DNA of 64,000 nt from Pogostemon cablin (taxonomy: Eukaryota; Streptophyta; Magnoliopsida; Lamiales; Lamiaceae): contig CM042985.1 of NCBI GenBank assembly GCA_023678885.1, positions 19,570,465-19,634,464 of the forward strand. Reading direction: 5' to 3'. This document shows positions 1-10,194 of this stretch, piece by piece; within the stretch, counting starts at the first letter, position 1, and each line of letters starts with the position of its first letter. The position numbers and the translations under genes are program-made. The notes under the pieces were generated by a model. That model saw only the letters and a list, made by a program, of their open reading frames with translations, ran no database searches and was not told the origin of the DNA.

Positions 1-182
1 ATCTTGTATGCTATGAATTGATTATTACATGTAATAAGAGCTGAATGACTTAAGTTAAGGATAATTATATTGTGAATGGGGGTATGAATCATAGTCCTTG
101 TTTCCCCTGCTTATTTTTCTCTCTCTTTCTCTTTATTTTTATTTTGTTGCCTCAGGACGAGCAATAGGTAAGTTTGGGGGAT
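1..182 (+). mobile_element. 3' internal tail and PPT of an older Athila-like element
   Basis: Non-coding. The stretch ends in a pyrimidine-rich run, the phrase GCCTCAGGACGAGCAA and then the purine tract AAGTTTGGGGGA (about 170-181). The same order occurs before the 3' LTR at 31614 (CCTCGGGACGAGCAAC, then AAGTTTGGAGATT). I therefore read it as the end of an internal region whose 5' part lies left of the window. No ORF is recognisable. Confidence 0.7.
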
Positions 183-852
183 TAATAAGAGTGAAAATAA
201 GCGTGTTTAGTGTCCAATTTAACATCTTTTTGATGGATATTGTTTTCATATATTAACACAAGTGTATTCTATTCAATATATATGAGAAAAAGATGCACTT
301 GAGGTGTTTTATTGTGTTTTAGGTAGAAAAATGATCAAAAGTGTAAAGTTTGAGAAAATGTGCAACTTGTGTAGGAATGCTAAAAAATGCACGTCCAAAT
401 TTTGTAATTTTTCTGTATTCTTTTGGAGATCTGAACTAAAATTTTGGTACATAGTTGGAAGTCCACAGAAGAGATGATCGTTTTGGCGTAAGGAACTCCT
501 CAATCAGATTCTAAACGAGAAAGTTATGATTAAAATGGTGACGTCGCGCAAGATATTTCTACTCAGCACGACTGTGCCACTTTGCATGACTTGCTATACA
601 TTCAAATGTTGGGGATTCTATGAGTTTTTTATATTTATAGAAATCTAAGGAAAAAAGAATCGCGTGAGTATAAGAATCATTCAAATCGGAGCTCAGATGT
701 GGAAGTTATGCATGAAACGGTGAGACTGCGCACTGCCGCTCGACCAGAGTTGACCCCGCTCGACCAGGAGCTATTTGGAATCCTATTTTTGGTAATTGTG
801 TACCTCCATTAGTGTGTATTTTTGTGTTTTCCAAGAAATAGCCCATCAAAGG
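183..852 (+). mobile_element. Older Athila-like 3' LTR, left part (interrupted at 852)
   Basis: It follows a PPT and begins TAATAAG, probably TGATAAG with the terminal TG decayed. The LTR resumes at 33182 after the large insertion 853-33176. It carries two copies of a block (about 445-555 and 640-735) also found in the LTRs of the copia and LARD elements below. A small CTCGACC cluster lies at 735-775. No coding capacity is seen. Confidence 0.65.
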
Positions 853-1044
853 TGATGAGTATGTAAATTCACGTGTTTCGTGCCCGGATTCGTGTAATAA
901 TGGTGTGTTAGATGGTGGTAATTCGATATGAATCGATGTATGTGGTGGAAAGTCACGAATCAAATGTCTTGAAGGCTATTTGAGTTGATTTTCGAAGAAA
1001 AACAAGTTAGAAGTGATCGGATTCGGAAAAAGGAGGTTCAGGGG

Positions 1045-1325
1045 CTCGATTCGACCAAGCAGGCAAGGAGAGCGCCTGTGGTTGTACCAATTGCGAAGAA
1101 GTGTCGGGAGTGCTGTTTGACCATGATGTTGTAGTTCGACCAAGACATTTGGTCAAACCGTGGTCGAACCGGAAGCCTAAAGAGAAGCAGTTGCAGTTCG
1201 ACCAGGGAGTATGTGGTTCGACCAGGATACTGGTCGAATCTGGGACCCGCAACCAATTTACAAGTCAATTCGACCTGGAGTTTGACCAGTGGAGGATGAT
1301 TCGACATGGCCTGTTGGTCAAACTG
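1045..1325 (+). repeat. TTCGACC/GGTCGAA motif island in U3 of the 5' LTR
   Basis: About twelve copies of TTCGACC or its reverse complement lie within 280 bp, counting one-base variants such as TTTGACC and GGTCAAA. Part reads as two forward then two reverse copies (about 1111-1167), so outer and inner copies form nested inverted pairs. It lies 95-375 bp upstream of the LTR TATA box. Confidence 0.85.
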
Positions 1326-1419
1326 ACACGCAGAAACTTACCATATTCATATTTTTACACTTTTAATGTGTGTGTTCGCTCAAGAAGCCCATCCAAGGCC
1401 CATAAGGAGAGTTTATAAG

Positions 1420-1427
1420 TATAAAAG
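1420..1427 (+). promoter_or_regulatory. TATA box of the 5' LTR promoter
   Basis: TATAAAAG. The equivalent site is conserved in the 3' LTR (32181-32188), in the older LTR (33203-33210) and in the solo LTR (45647-45654). This makes it the likely Pol II promoter defining the U3/R boundary. Confidence 0.7.
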
Positions 1428-2424
1428 AAGAGCTTTCACAGGAGCACGACACAACTCATCATTCATCCACCAATGAAACCCTACCATCTTCCGAAGGAGT
1501 CGTGAAGAGATGTTCGTCTGGCGAGTCAAGTAAGATCATACCAATTAACCATGATTGTTCCTAAATCAATCATGGGCTAGAGCCTCTCCGGTAGTTCTAG
1601 GGTTATGAAAGTTTTATGAGTTAATTGAATTTTCATGTGTAAACTTTGTACAACACTACTTGTGGTTTATTTTATATAAGATTGTGCATTTTAAATTCAT
1701 ACTCACAGTCGTTTTGTGCATCATTAACTATTATGTAGAGTCTGAATACATATCTTGGTTATTGATTGAGTGCGTTCATTGCTGAGCAGGATTACATGTT
1801 ATAATTCTAAGTGAAGAGATTTCGAAGTCTTATTAGAACTATCTTATATAAATACTTGTTAATTGAATATTATTTGGGTTAATAAGTAGGATAAAGAGTA
1901 TAACTTCATAGTACCTAAAAATGGAGATCATATCGGGTTAGAGTACTAAGTGCACGGAAAATAATTGATACTGACAGTACTTAGAAAGGAGGGTGAATTA
2001 TATCTCTTGCTCCAAGGATATTCACACGTGTCATACGCTTGTTTGCTTGTGTCTATATAGTAAACTAGCATGGTTTATTGATGCGTCCATAGACCACAAG
2101 GCAGAGTCAGACATCAACGCATGGAAACAAAATAAGTAAGTAAAAGTGGATGACCCAAAGAACTACCTAATTTCTCACTTGATCACAGTCGTATTTTCTC
2201 TATTGCTTGTCTACTTAATTTGCTATTTAAGTTATTTGCTATTTAGTTTCGTAACTATTCCAAACTAATTTGCCAACATAGTCTTAGTTAATTAGAATAT
2301 AATTAAATTGATAATAATCCGTCCATTAGGTTCCATAATCATTTGGTCGCTGATCGAAACTACAATTGATACCCTTCATACTTGGGGATAATTTTGTGTG
2401 TTGAGAAAATGCTCATCAAGCTCT

Positions 2425-2444
2425 TGGCGCCGTTGCCGGAGATG
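2425..2444 (+). other. Primer binding site, tRNA-Asp type
   Basis: TGGCGCCGTTGCCGG followed by AGATG. It is complementary to the 3' end of plant tRNA-Asp, the usual primer of Athila/Tat elements, with one apparent difference near its end. It lies six bases after the LTR. Confidence 0.9.
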
Positions 2445-2531
2445 ACATTAATTATTAGTTTATTATTTCTAGTTTAATTGAGATTATATAATTCTTGTCT
2501 TTAATTTCTAAGACTTATTTTTCTTAGGTGT

Positions 2532-4051
2532 ATGCTCACTAGATCGAAGACAGGTGAATTAGAGCCTTATAATCTGGTGATTGGAGCATCATCGAGGAAG
2601 AAAAAGAAGAACAAGAACATAGACCCAACGGAGGCTCTTAATTTAGGAGTTGAAGTTGACGTGCTGAATTTGCAAACGATTGAAGCTGCAACCGAAGTTA
2701 ACTTGGAAGCAGAAATAGTCAACATGGCTGTGAATCCTGATACACTTGCCATCCATGAAGTCTTTAAGAACAACGGAGGAGGCAATACGGGGCTGTTAGG
2801 AGCAAGAGGGGCCGTAGCCGATTTTGATCTACACCATGCTCTTAACAACATGATTGAAAGGAGTCCCTTCTCTGGGGAAACCTTTGAAGATCCTCAGCAA
2901 TATCTAAATAAGTTCCTCGGGTATGCAAGTACACAAAAAGATGCATGAGCTCATGAGGATGCGAGTAAGATCATCTTGTTTAAGTTCTCGCTGAATGAAA
3001 AAGTGAGAGATTAGTACGATAATCTTAATGTTGTTGAATGTGATACATGGGAGAAGTTGAAAGTGAAATTTTTGGAGCGATACATGCCACCTTCAAATGT
3101 GTTCAAGATGAAGCAAGAAATCAATCAATTAGCTATCCATGGTAATGAGAAGTTTCATGAAGCTTGGGATAGATTAAAGGACATGCTTCGAAAGTGTCCA
3201 AAGCATGGGCTACCTAAAGCTCAATATATCAGTTTTTCTACATTGGGTTAGATTGTGATTCTCGTGTGTTACTTGATGCTTTATCTAATGGAGCATTGCT
3301 TACAAAGTCACCCATTGAGGCCGAGAAGCTTTTTGAGGATATTTCGATAAATTCAATAGATTGGCCGACTGATAGAATGAGAGGCACTTATGTCCTTGGT
3401 AAAGTAGCACAGGTTGAGCATACTATGGTGAAGTCGGAAAGAGATGATGAGATAGTCTCTAGCTTGGCTAATATCAATAAGTTACTCGAGTCTCAGCAAA
3501 ATCATATTACAGATATATCTCAAAGAGTACCAATGATGCAGCAGGATAGTGGCTATGAAGGAGCTAGCCAAGAGGAGATCGAGGAGGCAAATTATGCCAT
3601 GGGTCAAAGTATTCAAGGAACTAGGTACCAAAATCAAGAAAACCAGAATTATCATGGGAATTACAACAATCTTGGTCCCCCGGGTAGTTACCAACAACCA
3701 AGGAGGCTGGAGTTTTCATGGAGAAATCCGAATAATGCAGTACAACCTCCTATCGATGTTGATCCAGGAGCTAAAGTGAAAGAAGAAAAATTGGGTTTCG
3801 AGGATACGGTGAACAGGTACATGGTGAGGAACAATGCAAGAGTAGATCGTCTTGAGGACAAATTAGAAAAGAAGATTGATGCCAATCATGAGGATTTGTC
3901 TAAACAAGTGAAGGACCTTACACTGTTGATAGGGAAGATGGCAAGAAACGTAAACAAATTTACTCAAACTATTGAGAAAGGGAAGTTTCCATCTCAAAGT
4001 ATTGAGAATCCAAAGTCTTGTCATGCCATCACATTGGGGTCTGGAACATAG
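2532..4051 (+). pseudogene. Broken gag of the Athila-lineage element
   Basis: The reading frame starts at ATG 2532 (MLTRSKTGELEP...). It has a lysine-rich stretch, a segment ending GETFEDPQQYLNKFLGY typical of retrotransposon gag, and after 3266 the Athila-style LLDALSNGALLTKSPIEA segment. In-frame stops lie at 2946 (TGA), 3012 (TAG, where relatives have Trp) and 3249 (TAG), with a frame change between about 3245 and 3266. The C-terminal third (about 3780-3960) is charged and heptad-like, probably coiled coil, followed by HAITLGSGT, which resembles the gag-pol linker HAITLRSGK of this lineage. A TAG at 4049 ends the segment, but the same frame continues through the motif island into the protease. 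Gag would form the virus-like particle; this copy cannot. Confidence 0.85.
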
Positions 4052-4097
4052 TATGAGGGACCAATGAGGCCGGAATTGAAATTTAAAATGACAGAAG

Positions 4098-4430
4098 CCT
4101 GATTCGACCCCAATTCGACCAACATAGATGGTCGAACTACACATGGGAGGTCGAACCAGGCACCAGGGCAACATCCAGAAGTTGTAGAAGATCAGTATGA
4201 CCAAAATCAGGTCAGTTCGACCAAAAGCTCTAGTCGAACTCAGGTCGAACCACACTGTCCAGAACACTCTGCTTTATCTGAAGCCAGATTTGACTATGAT
4301 CGCTATGGTTCGACCAACTCTGTTGGTCGAATGGTGGTCAAACTGGCCTATAAGGGGAAGAACGAACTTTCAGGTGCTCAGTTCGACCATTATTCACCAG
4401 TTCGATCAGCTACCCTGTTCGAACCGTACC
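4098..4430 (+). repeat. TTCGACC motif island inside the gag-pol reading frame
   Basis: A second dense island of TTCGACC/GGTCGAA copies lies between gag and protease. The frame of the gag segment at 3266 is the same as that of the protease segment at 4331. Between 4052 and 4330 I find only one stop (TGA near 4100, plausibly a decayed CGA). The repeats therefore appear to have been translated as a low-complexity linker of the polyprotein. Confidence 0.8.
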
Positions 4431-5499
4431 ATTCTGCATCATTTTCTGTGTTGAATGCTCCACATGATGTTGATGCTACTCCACTACCTTCCAAAGAGCA
4501 TAATACTAAAATTATAGCAGAAAAGAAGTATGAAAGAGCCAAGAGATTGAGAGCTAAAAAAGATAAGGGGGAGAAGGTTGAACGTGATGAATGGGGCATT
4601 CCCAAAACAAAGATACCTCCATCGTTTCCTTACAAGCTAGTCAAGAAAGGATTGGAAGAGAAGTGCAAGAAGTTTTCAGAGACCACTAACAAAATAAGCT
4701 TGAACATTCCTTTTTCGGAAGCAATATTGGAGATGTCGTATTATGCCCATTTTCTGAAGGATATACTTTTGAAGAAGAGAAGCTTGAACGGAATTGAAAC
4801 ATTGAATTTGTCTGAGAATTGCAGCTTGATCACCCAGAGGAAGCTGCCAGCTAAGTTAAAGAATCCGGGAAGCTTCACGATCTTATGTGAGACTGGAAAG
4901 GGTCCGGCACGTCGAGCCTTGTGTGATCTTGGGGCAAGCATCAATTTGATTCCTTTGTCTATTTTTCAAATGCTTGGTTTGGGGAGTTAACTCCCACAAC
5001 AGTTACTCTACAACTAGCGGATATGTCTATGACTTTTTCGAAGGGTGTTATTGAAGATGTTCTTGTAAAAGTAGAGAAGCTAGTCTTTCCTTTGAATTTT
5101 CTTGTGCTGGAGATGGAAGATGACAAGGATAATGTCCCTCTTATCTTAGGAAGACCTTTCCTTGCTACTGCAGGAGCTATGATAGATATGCAAAAGGGTG
5201 AGTTACGGTTGCGGATGGATAAAGAAGAGGTCTTATTCAACCTTGACAAAGCAATGAAGATGTCGATGGAGACACAATGCCACAGTATAGACGTGATGGA
5301 GGAGATTGTGAAGGAAGACATGTCTTTGATCATGTCAAAGGATCCTCTTGAGACATGCTTGGCGAAGTCTCTTACTTTTCCCACTGTGGAGCTAGATGAA
5401 CTCTCCAACGAGGTAGGTATTAAATTTCTTGAAAACTTACTTGCTTTGGGTGATGATAGGTATGAGTCGAGAAGGACAAAGGTTGAAGAGGTCAAGTGA
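4431..5499 (+). pseudogene. Broken pol: linker and aspartic protease
   Basis: A lysine-rich linker (EHNTKIIAEKKYERAKR, with ERDEWGIPKTKIPPSFPYKL) precedes the protease. The catalytic site reads CDLGASINLIPLS, the Athila form of the retropepsin D-(T/S)-G-A motif. A one-base frameshift near 4981-4985 breaks the chain just after GLG. The protein resumes in another frame (TFSKGVIEDVLVKVEK...VPLILGRPFLATAGA), where the ILGRPFL strand is the second retropepsin signature. The frame then closes at 5497. It would process the gag-pol polyprotein. Confidence 0.85.
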
Positions 5500-6660
5500 A
5501 CTAGGAAGTACTTACCATTGGATAGAGGGAGCGCACCTCAAGAAGAGAAGAAATAGGGGTTGAAACTGCTACCGAAGCACTTGAAGTATTCCTACCTAGG
5601 TGACAATGAAAAATATCCCATAATTGTATCTTCTTCCCTTGATGATGATCAACTTTAGGAATTGTTAGATGTGCTTAGGAAGTATAAGTCTGCGATTGGT
5701 TGGTCTCTTGATGATTTAAAAGACATTAATCCTTCATATTGCATGCACAGAATAAAATTATTAAATGAGGCCAAGAGTAGTATTCAGAATCAGCGGAAGG
5801 TGAATCCTGCTATTCAAGAAGTGATTAGGAAGCAAATCTTGACGTGGCTTGATGCAGGAATTATATATCTCATTAGTGATAGTCCCAATGTGAGTCCATT
5901 GCATGTTGTAGCTAAGAAGGGGGGCATGACTATTATGAAAGCTGAGGATAAAGAGTCATTAGCCACTAGGATTCTTATGGGATGGTGTGTGTGTACGGAT
6001 TGCAGGAAACTAAATGAAAATACATGCAAAGACTATTTTTCCCTTCTTTTCATAGATCAAATGATTTATCGTCTTGTAGGATATGAGTTTTATTATTTCT
6101 TGGATGGGTACTTGGGCTATAATCATATTATGATTGCACCCGAGGATCAAGAAAAGACTACTTTCACTTGCCCTTATAGAACTTTTGCCTTTAGAAAGAT
6201 GCCTTTTGGAATATGTAATGCGTCTGCTACATTTCAGCATTGCATGATGGCCATATTTGATGGGTTGATAGAAAAGATCATGGAGGTGTTTATGGATGAT
6301 TTTTTTGTGTTTGGTTCCTCCTTTGATATTTGTTTATCTAACCTTGATACTGTTTTGAAGAGATGCCAAGAAACTAATCTTGTCTTGAATTGGGAGAAGT
6401 GTCACTTCATGGTAAGGGATAGGATTGTTATTGGTCATCAAATTTCGGCCAAGGGATTGCAGGTGGATAGAGCAAAAGTGTTGGCAATTGAGAAGCTTCC
6501 ACCACCTACTATTGAAAAGGGAGTGCGGTCCTTCCTTGGACACGTTGATTCTTATAGAAGATTCATAAAAGACTTCTCTAAATACTCCAAGCCCTTATCT
6601 CATTTATTTGAAAAAAATGTTCCTTTTATTTTTCATGAAGAGTGTCTAACAGTTTTTTAG
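5500..6660 (+). pseudogene. Broken pol: reverse transcriptase
   Basis: Stops interrupt 5500-5661. A long open segment then runs 5662-6660. Visible RT features in order: DAGIIYLISDSPNVSPLHVVAKKGG (shown in part), CTDCRKLNENT, FLDGYLGYNHIMIAPEDQEKT, TFACPY-type TFTCPYRTFAFRKMPFG, and the catalytic FMDD box at 6289-6300 (usually YVDD/FMDD, aspartates intact). LGH and FIKDFSKYSKPLSHL mark the RT connection. An in-frame TAG at 6658, in the ECL-x-x-F motif of the connection, ends it. Synthesis of element cDNA was its role. Confidence 0.9.
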
Positions 6661-7130
6661 GTTTTAAAAGAGGCGCTTATTACTGCACCTATCTTGATCA
6701 CATCGGATTGGACTCAGTCGTTTGTACTTATATGCAATGCAAGTGACTTAGTACTTGGAGTGGTGCTTGGGCGGTTGAGGGAAAGAAGTTTTGCGCCATT
6801 TACTATGCGAGTAAAACTTTTGATGCTGCACAAAAGAACTGCACGGTGACTGAAAGGAGTTTCTAGCTGTGGTGAATGCATTTAATAAGTTTCGATAATA
6901 TTTGGTTGGCATGAAGACTATAGTGTACATGGATCATTCTGCGATCCGGTACTTGATGGAGAAGAAGGAAATAAAGCCAATGATCATTAGTTGGATCCTT
7001 CTTCTACAGGAATTTGATATGGAGATCCGAGATAAGAAGGGTACTGAGAATGTTTTGGCGGATCACCTATCAAGGATAGAGACAAGGGAGCTCTGTGATG
7101 ATTCTTTCGATTACATAGAAGAGATGTTCC
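6661..7130 (+). pseudogene. Broken pol: RNase H
   Basis: After the stop at 6658 the same frame continues with LKEALITAPIL and a CNASDLVLGVVLG segment, equivalent to the first RNase H catalytic strand (CDASDYAVGAVLG in relatives). Small indels at about 6770-6890 scramble the middle. Readable protein returns at 6902 with IVYMDHSAIRYLMEKKE and LLLQEFDMEIRDKKGTENVLADHLSR, the conserved C-terminal half. The first catalytic Asp appears replaced by Asn in CNASD. Confidence 0.8.
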
Positions 7131-8460
7131 CTGATGAGAAGATCATGGCGGTGTTTGTTGAAGGAGCGAAAAGAGCATGTGTAGTGGCTGCCCAAGGAAT
7201 GGATCCATGGTATGCGAATTATGTGAATTACATTGCCGTAGGAGAAATTCCAAGAGATCTCAACCGATATCAACTTGCAAAATTCAAGCTGGATGTTGAG
7301 ACTTTTAAATGGTATGATCCTTTGTTTACAAAATTTGTACGGATTCCATAGTCCGTAGGTGTGTGCCCGAGAGGGAGATGGAGAGCATTCTTGATTTTTG
7401 CCATGCACAACCTACGGGGGGCACTTCGGAGCTCAAAAGATGGCAGCAAAGGTACTTCAATCTGCTCTTTATTGGCCTACTTTGTTTAAAGATTGTGAAA
7501 CCTATGTGGCAACATGCGATAGATGACAAAGGATAGAGAGCATAAGTAGGAGAGATGAGATGCCACTTCAACCAAGCATTGTTGTTGAGATCTTCGATGT
7601 ATTGGGGATCGATTTTATGGAGCCTTTTCTCCCATCTAATGGATTTCCTTACATCCTTTTAGCAGTGGATTATATTTCTAAGTGGGTGGAAGTCATTCCC
7701 ACTCACGTGAATGATTCAAGGACTGTATTGTCTTTTTTGAAGAAATATATATTTGCCCGCTATGGAGTTCCTAGAGCACTAGTGAGTGATGGAGGGACAC
7801 ACTTCGTCAATAAACTTCTTAAAAAGGTGCTTAAGGATTACGGTGTCAAGCATAGGGTTACTGCACCCTATCACCCTGAAGTGAATGGACAAGCTGAAGT
7901 CTCCAACCAACAAGTTAAACAAATATTAGATAAAGTAGTCAGAACCAATAGGAAGGATTAGGCTATGAAGCTCGATGATGTTTTGTGGGAGTTTCGGACT
8001 GCTTATAAGACGGTGTTGGATATGTCATCGTATCAAATTATCTATGGGAAGTCGTGCCACTTACCCGTAGAGATTCAGTACAAAGCTTTTTAGGTATTGA
8101 GGAGTCTAAACTTGTCTTTAAAGGATCAAAAGGAGTTGAGGATGACTCATATCAATCAATTGGATGAGTTCAGAAATTGAGCTTCCAAGAACTCGGAGAT
8201 CTACAAGGAGAGAATGAAGAAATGGCATGATTCAAAGATCTCTTATAAGGAGTTCAAGCAAGGTGATGAGGCATTACTTTTTAAATCTCGTTTGAAGCTT
8301 TTCGCAGGGAAATTGAAATCGAAGTGGACGTGGCTGTTCATTATCCATAGAGCCTGCGGAGGGGAGAGTCTTGAGCTTATGGACAAAGACGGAGATATCA
8401 TAGCGGCAAATAGGCATTGATTGAAGCATTACAAGTCGCCGGATGATTCTTGCATCGTCT
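7131..8460 (+). pseudogene. Broken pol: integrase
   Basis: The zinc-binding N-terminus survives only in pieces (about 7380-7560: CHAQPTGG, then frameshifted remnants). The DDE core is open at 7560-7961. It shows VLGIDFMEPF (first Asp), ALVSDGGTHF (second Asp) and HPEVNGQAEVSN (Glu), so all three acidic residues are present. A TAG at 7959 and further stops break what follows. The C-terminal part 8214-8420 (KEFKQGDEALLF... SLELMDKDGDI) is the GPF/GPY-like tail; I see no chromodomain. It would insert cDNA with a 5-bp target duplication. Confidence 0.88.
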
Positions 8461-8618
8461 TTAAGGATACCTTGCACTAGATTGGTACCGTCGTGACTCT
8501 CTGACATTAAACAAGAGCATCTGTTGGGGGCTTTCCCTTCCGTTTTATTTCTTTATTTCTTTCGTGTGAGTAAGAAATTTTTATATTTGAAAACTTAGTT
8601 TCTACTATAATTTTGACT

Positions 8619-8630
8619 AAGTTTGGGGGG
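8619..8630 (+). other. Internal PPT-like purine tract after pol
   Basis: AAGTTTGGGGGG, followed by TGTGATG. It is nearly identical to the tracts directly before LTRs at 170-181, at 31600-31613, and on the minus strand at 21139-21153 and 27377-27388. It lies inside the element, 900 bp before the env-like start. It may prime a second plus strand. Confidence 0.65.
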
Positions 8631-8934
8631 TGTGATGTACTTACCTCATTGAAGCACTAAGAGTATAATTTTTTCTTTGTAACGTTGTTAGAGGAGTTGA
8701 TTTTTTGCGGCATATTGAAAATTTAACCGATTTTAGTGCATCAATTTTTTGCAATTTGCCTAATGTTTAGTGGTATTTTATGTTGTTTTTGAGTGTCGTA
8801 TACGGAGTTACATATAAATATTGAGTTTAAGATTGATTCTCGAGCTAAATTTTGCTCTGTTTGGTACCTAATATTCATTTTTGAGCTTGAAGTGTGCAGG
8901 GATGAAGAAAATTCAACTCTGGAGCATCAGGTGT

Positions 8935-9290
8935 TCGATTTAACCAAGGGTGCAGGTCGAACTGGTGATTAGAGACTCCATTACAGGTCGATTCGACCAC
9001 ACAAGTGGTGGTTCGACCAAGGCTTCGACCTAGGTGAAGGTTGAACTAGAGATCAGAGAATTTTGTATAAGCCAATTCGACCAAGATGGGTTTGGTTTGA
9101 CCGAAGTGTAAGTCGAATCGAGGTCAAATCGTAGACATAAAAGTTTGAACAGAGGAGTTCGACCACGATCATGTTATTCGACCAAGGCATTTGGTCGAAC
9201 TGTGGTCGAACTGAGATGCTGAAAGCCTCCAGAAACGTGGTTCAACCACGTCAATTTCGTTCGACCACTCAAGTAAGTCGAATCATATCA
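8935..9290 (+). repeat. TTCGACC motif island upstream of the env-like ORF
   Basis: Many TTCGACC/GGTCGAA copies. The segment at about 9157-9215 has two forward copies followed by two reverse copies. The outer pair is flanked by AC/GT and the inner pair by AA/TT, so it can fold as a hairpin within a hairpin. The equivalent segments in the LTRs (about 1111-1167 and 31890-31950) have the same layout. Confidence 0.8.
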
Positions 9291-9533
9291 GGTAAGTCCA
9301 TTTTTAAGTGTGTTCTTCACCCCCATTCGATCACTTTGCACACCTCCTTCACTCAAATTCATCCCGAATCAGAAATCCTTCCTTCTAATCTTCGATTCCA
9401 CTCGATTTTGCCTCGATTAAACCACACTCCACACTCATTATACTCAATTTGTCACGATTTTGGAATGATCTAGTTGCAAAATTAGGGTTTTGAAGCGAAT
9501 TTGAGAGTTTGTCACACTTGTTCATCTTAAACC

Positions 9534-10194
9534 ATGGCCAGTTCAAAAGGTATGTTTTCTCGACTCTATTACCCTAGGATTGAAGTTCTAATTGTTGATT
9601 ACAAGTGGGTATGTTGATTGAACTAGTTTATATATGAATTCATGTTGTAATTTGAATCTTTGTGTAAAATTTCATATGAACAATTGATGGGTTCAATTTT
9701 GATTGATAAATTGTCATCAAACCTTGATGTTTACATGAAGTTAGGAGTAATTTAAGTAGTGTGAGATGAAGCATGTTGGATTTTGAGTGAATTGTTTGAA
9801 TTGTTAAGCATGCTAGTGGTTGGTAGCATCGTTGGTTGTTCTTATTGAATACTTGATGTTGGAATGGAATTGAGTAAGGGTAAGGCTTGAATTATTGAAT
9901 CATGAGGATGGAATATGCTTGTTGGAGTGGTTATGCAGTGAAAAAGTTGAAGTCTTAAGTAGAGTTGACTGCTAGATGATTATGAATTAGATTGGTTTGC
10001 TTTTCTTGTTTGTTAGTATTGAAGTATTATTTTCAGAAAATGGAAAAGAAGCCGAGGTTCATTCCAAAAAGAGAAAAGATAGACCGTCTCGTGAAGATGC
10101 AGTGACAAAGAAGCTAAGGCTTCAGGAAAGGTTGCCTATGAATTTTAAGATTCGGATGAATGATTGGGAAGAGATAAAGGACAAATGGGGTGAC
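9534..10194 (+). pseudogene. Env-like (Athila ORF-1) gene, 5' part, with intron
   Basis: ATG 9534 opens a 16-base first exon (MASSK plus one base) ending AAAAG before a GTATGT donor at 9550. A TTTTCAG acceptor ends at 10036, and joining there keeps one frame: K, then ENGKEAEVHSKKRKD. The 487-bp intron is T-rich and stop-filled. Exon 2 is basic (nuclear-signal-like) and runs open to 10194, where the copia element entered. The product would be the env-like protein of the Athila lineage, made from a spliced RNA. Its function in plants is unproven. Splice sites are inferred from consensus and frame only. Confidence 0.65.

Larger units (their letters stand above)
853..2418 (+). repeat. 5' LTR of the Athila-lineage element
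   Basis: It begins TGATGAGTATG and ends GCTCATCA, six bases before the PBS. It pairs with the 3' LTR at 31614-33176, from which it differs at many sites by eye, so the insertion is not recent. U3 holds a TTCGACC motif island (1045-1320) followed by a TATA box at 1420. A reverse-oriented relative is at 25776-27376. Confidence 0.9.
8461..9533 (+). other. Non-coding spacer between pol and env-like ORF
   Basis: No ORF. It contains, in order, a C/T-rich stretch, a PPT-like tract (8619-8630), an AT-rich stretch and a TTCGACC island (8935-9290). Reverse-oriented copies of this spacer occur at about 28733-29563 and 29986-30772. A short piece including the purine tract survives in the LARD element (22560-22600). 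Confidence 0.75.

Noticed and set aside
1007..1418. ORFs on both strands over the TTCGACC island (1007-1252, 1038-1307, 1101-1418), likewise 26842-27178, 28641-28889, 30034-30322 and 31743-32107
   Set aside because: They exist because TTCGACC/GGTCGAA repeats rarely produce stops in several frames. No domain, and the same ORFs shift among copies.
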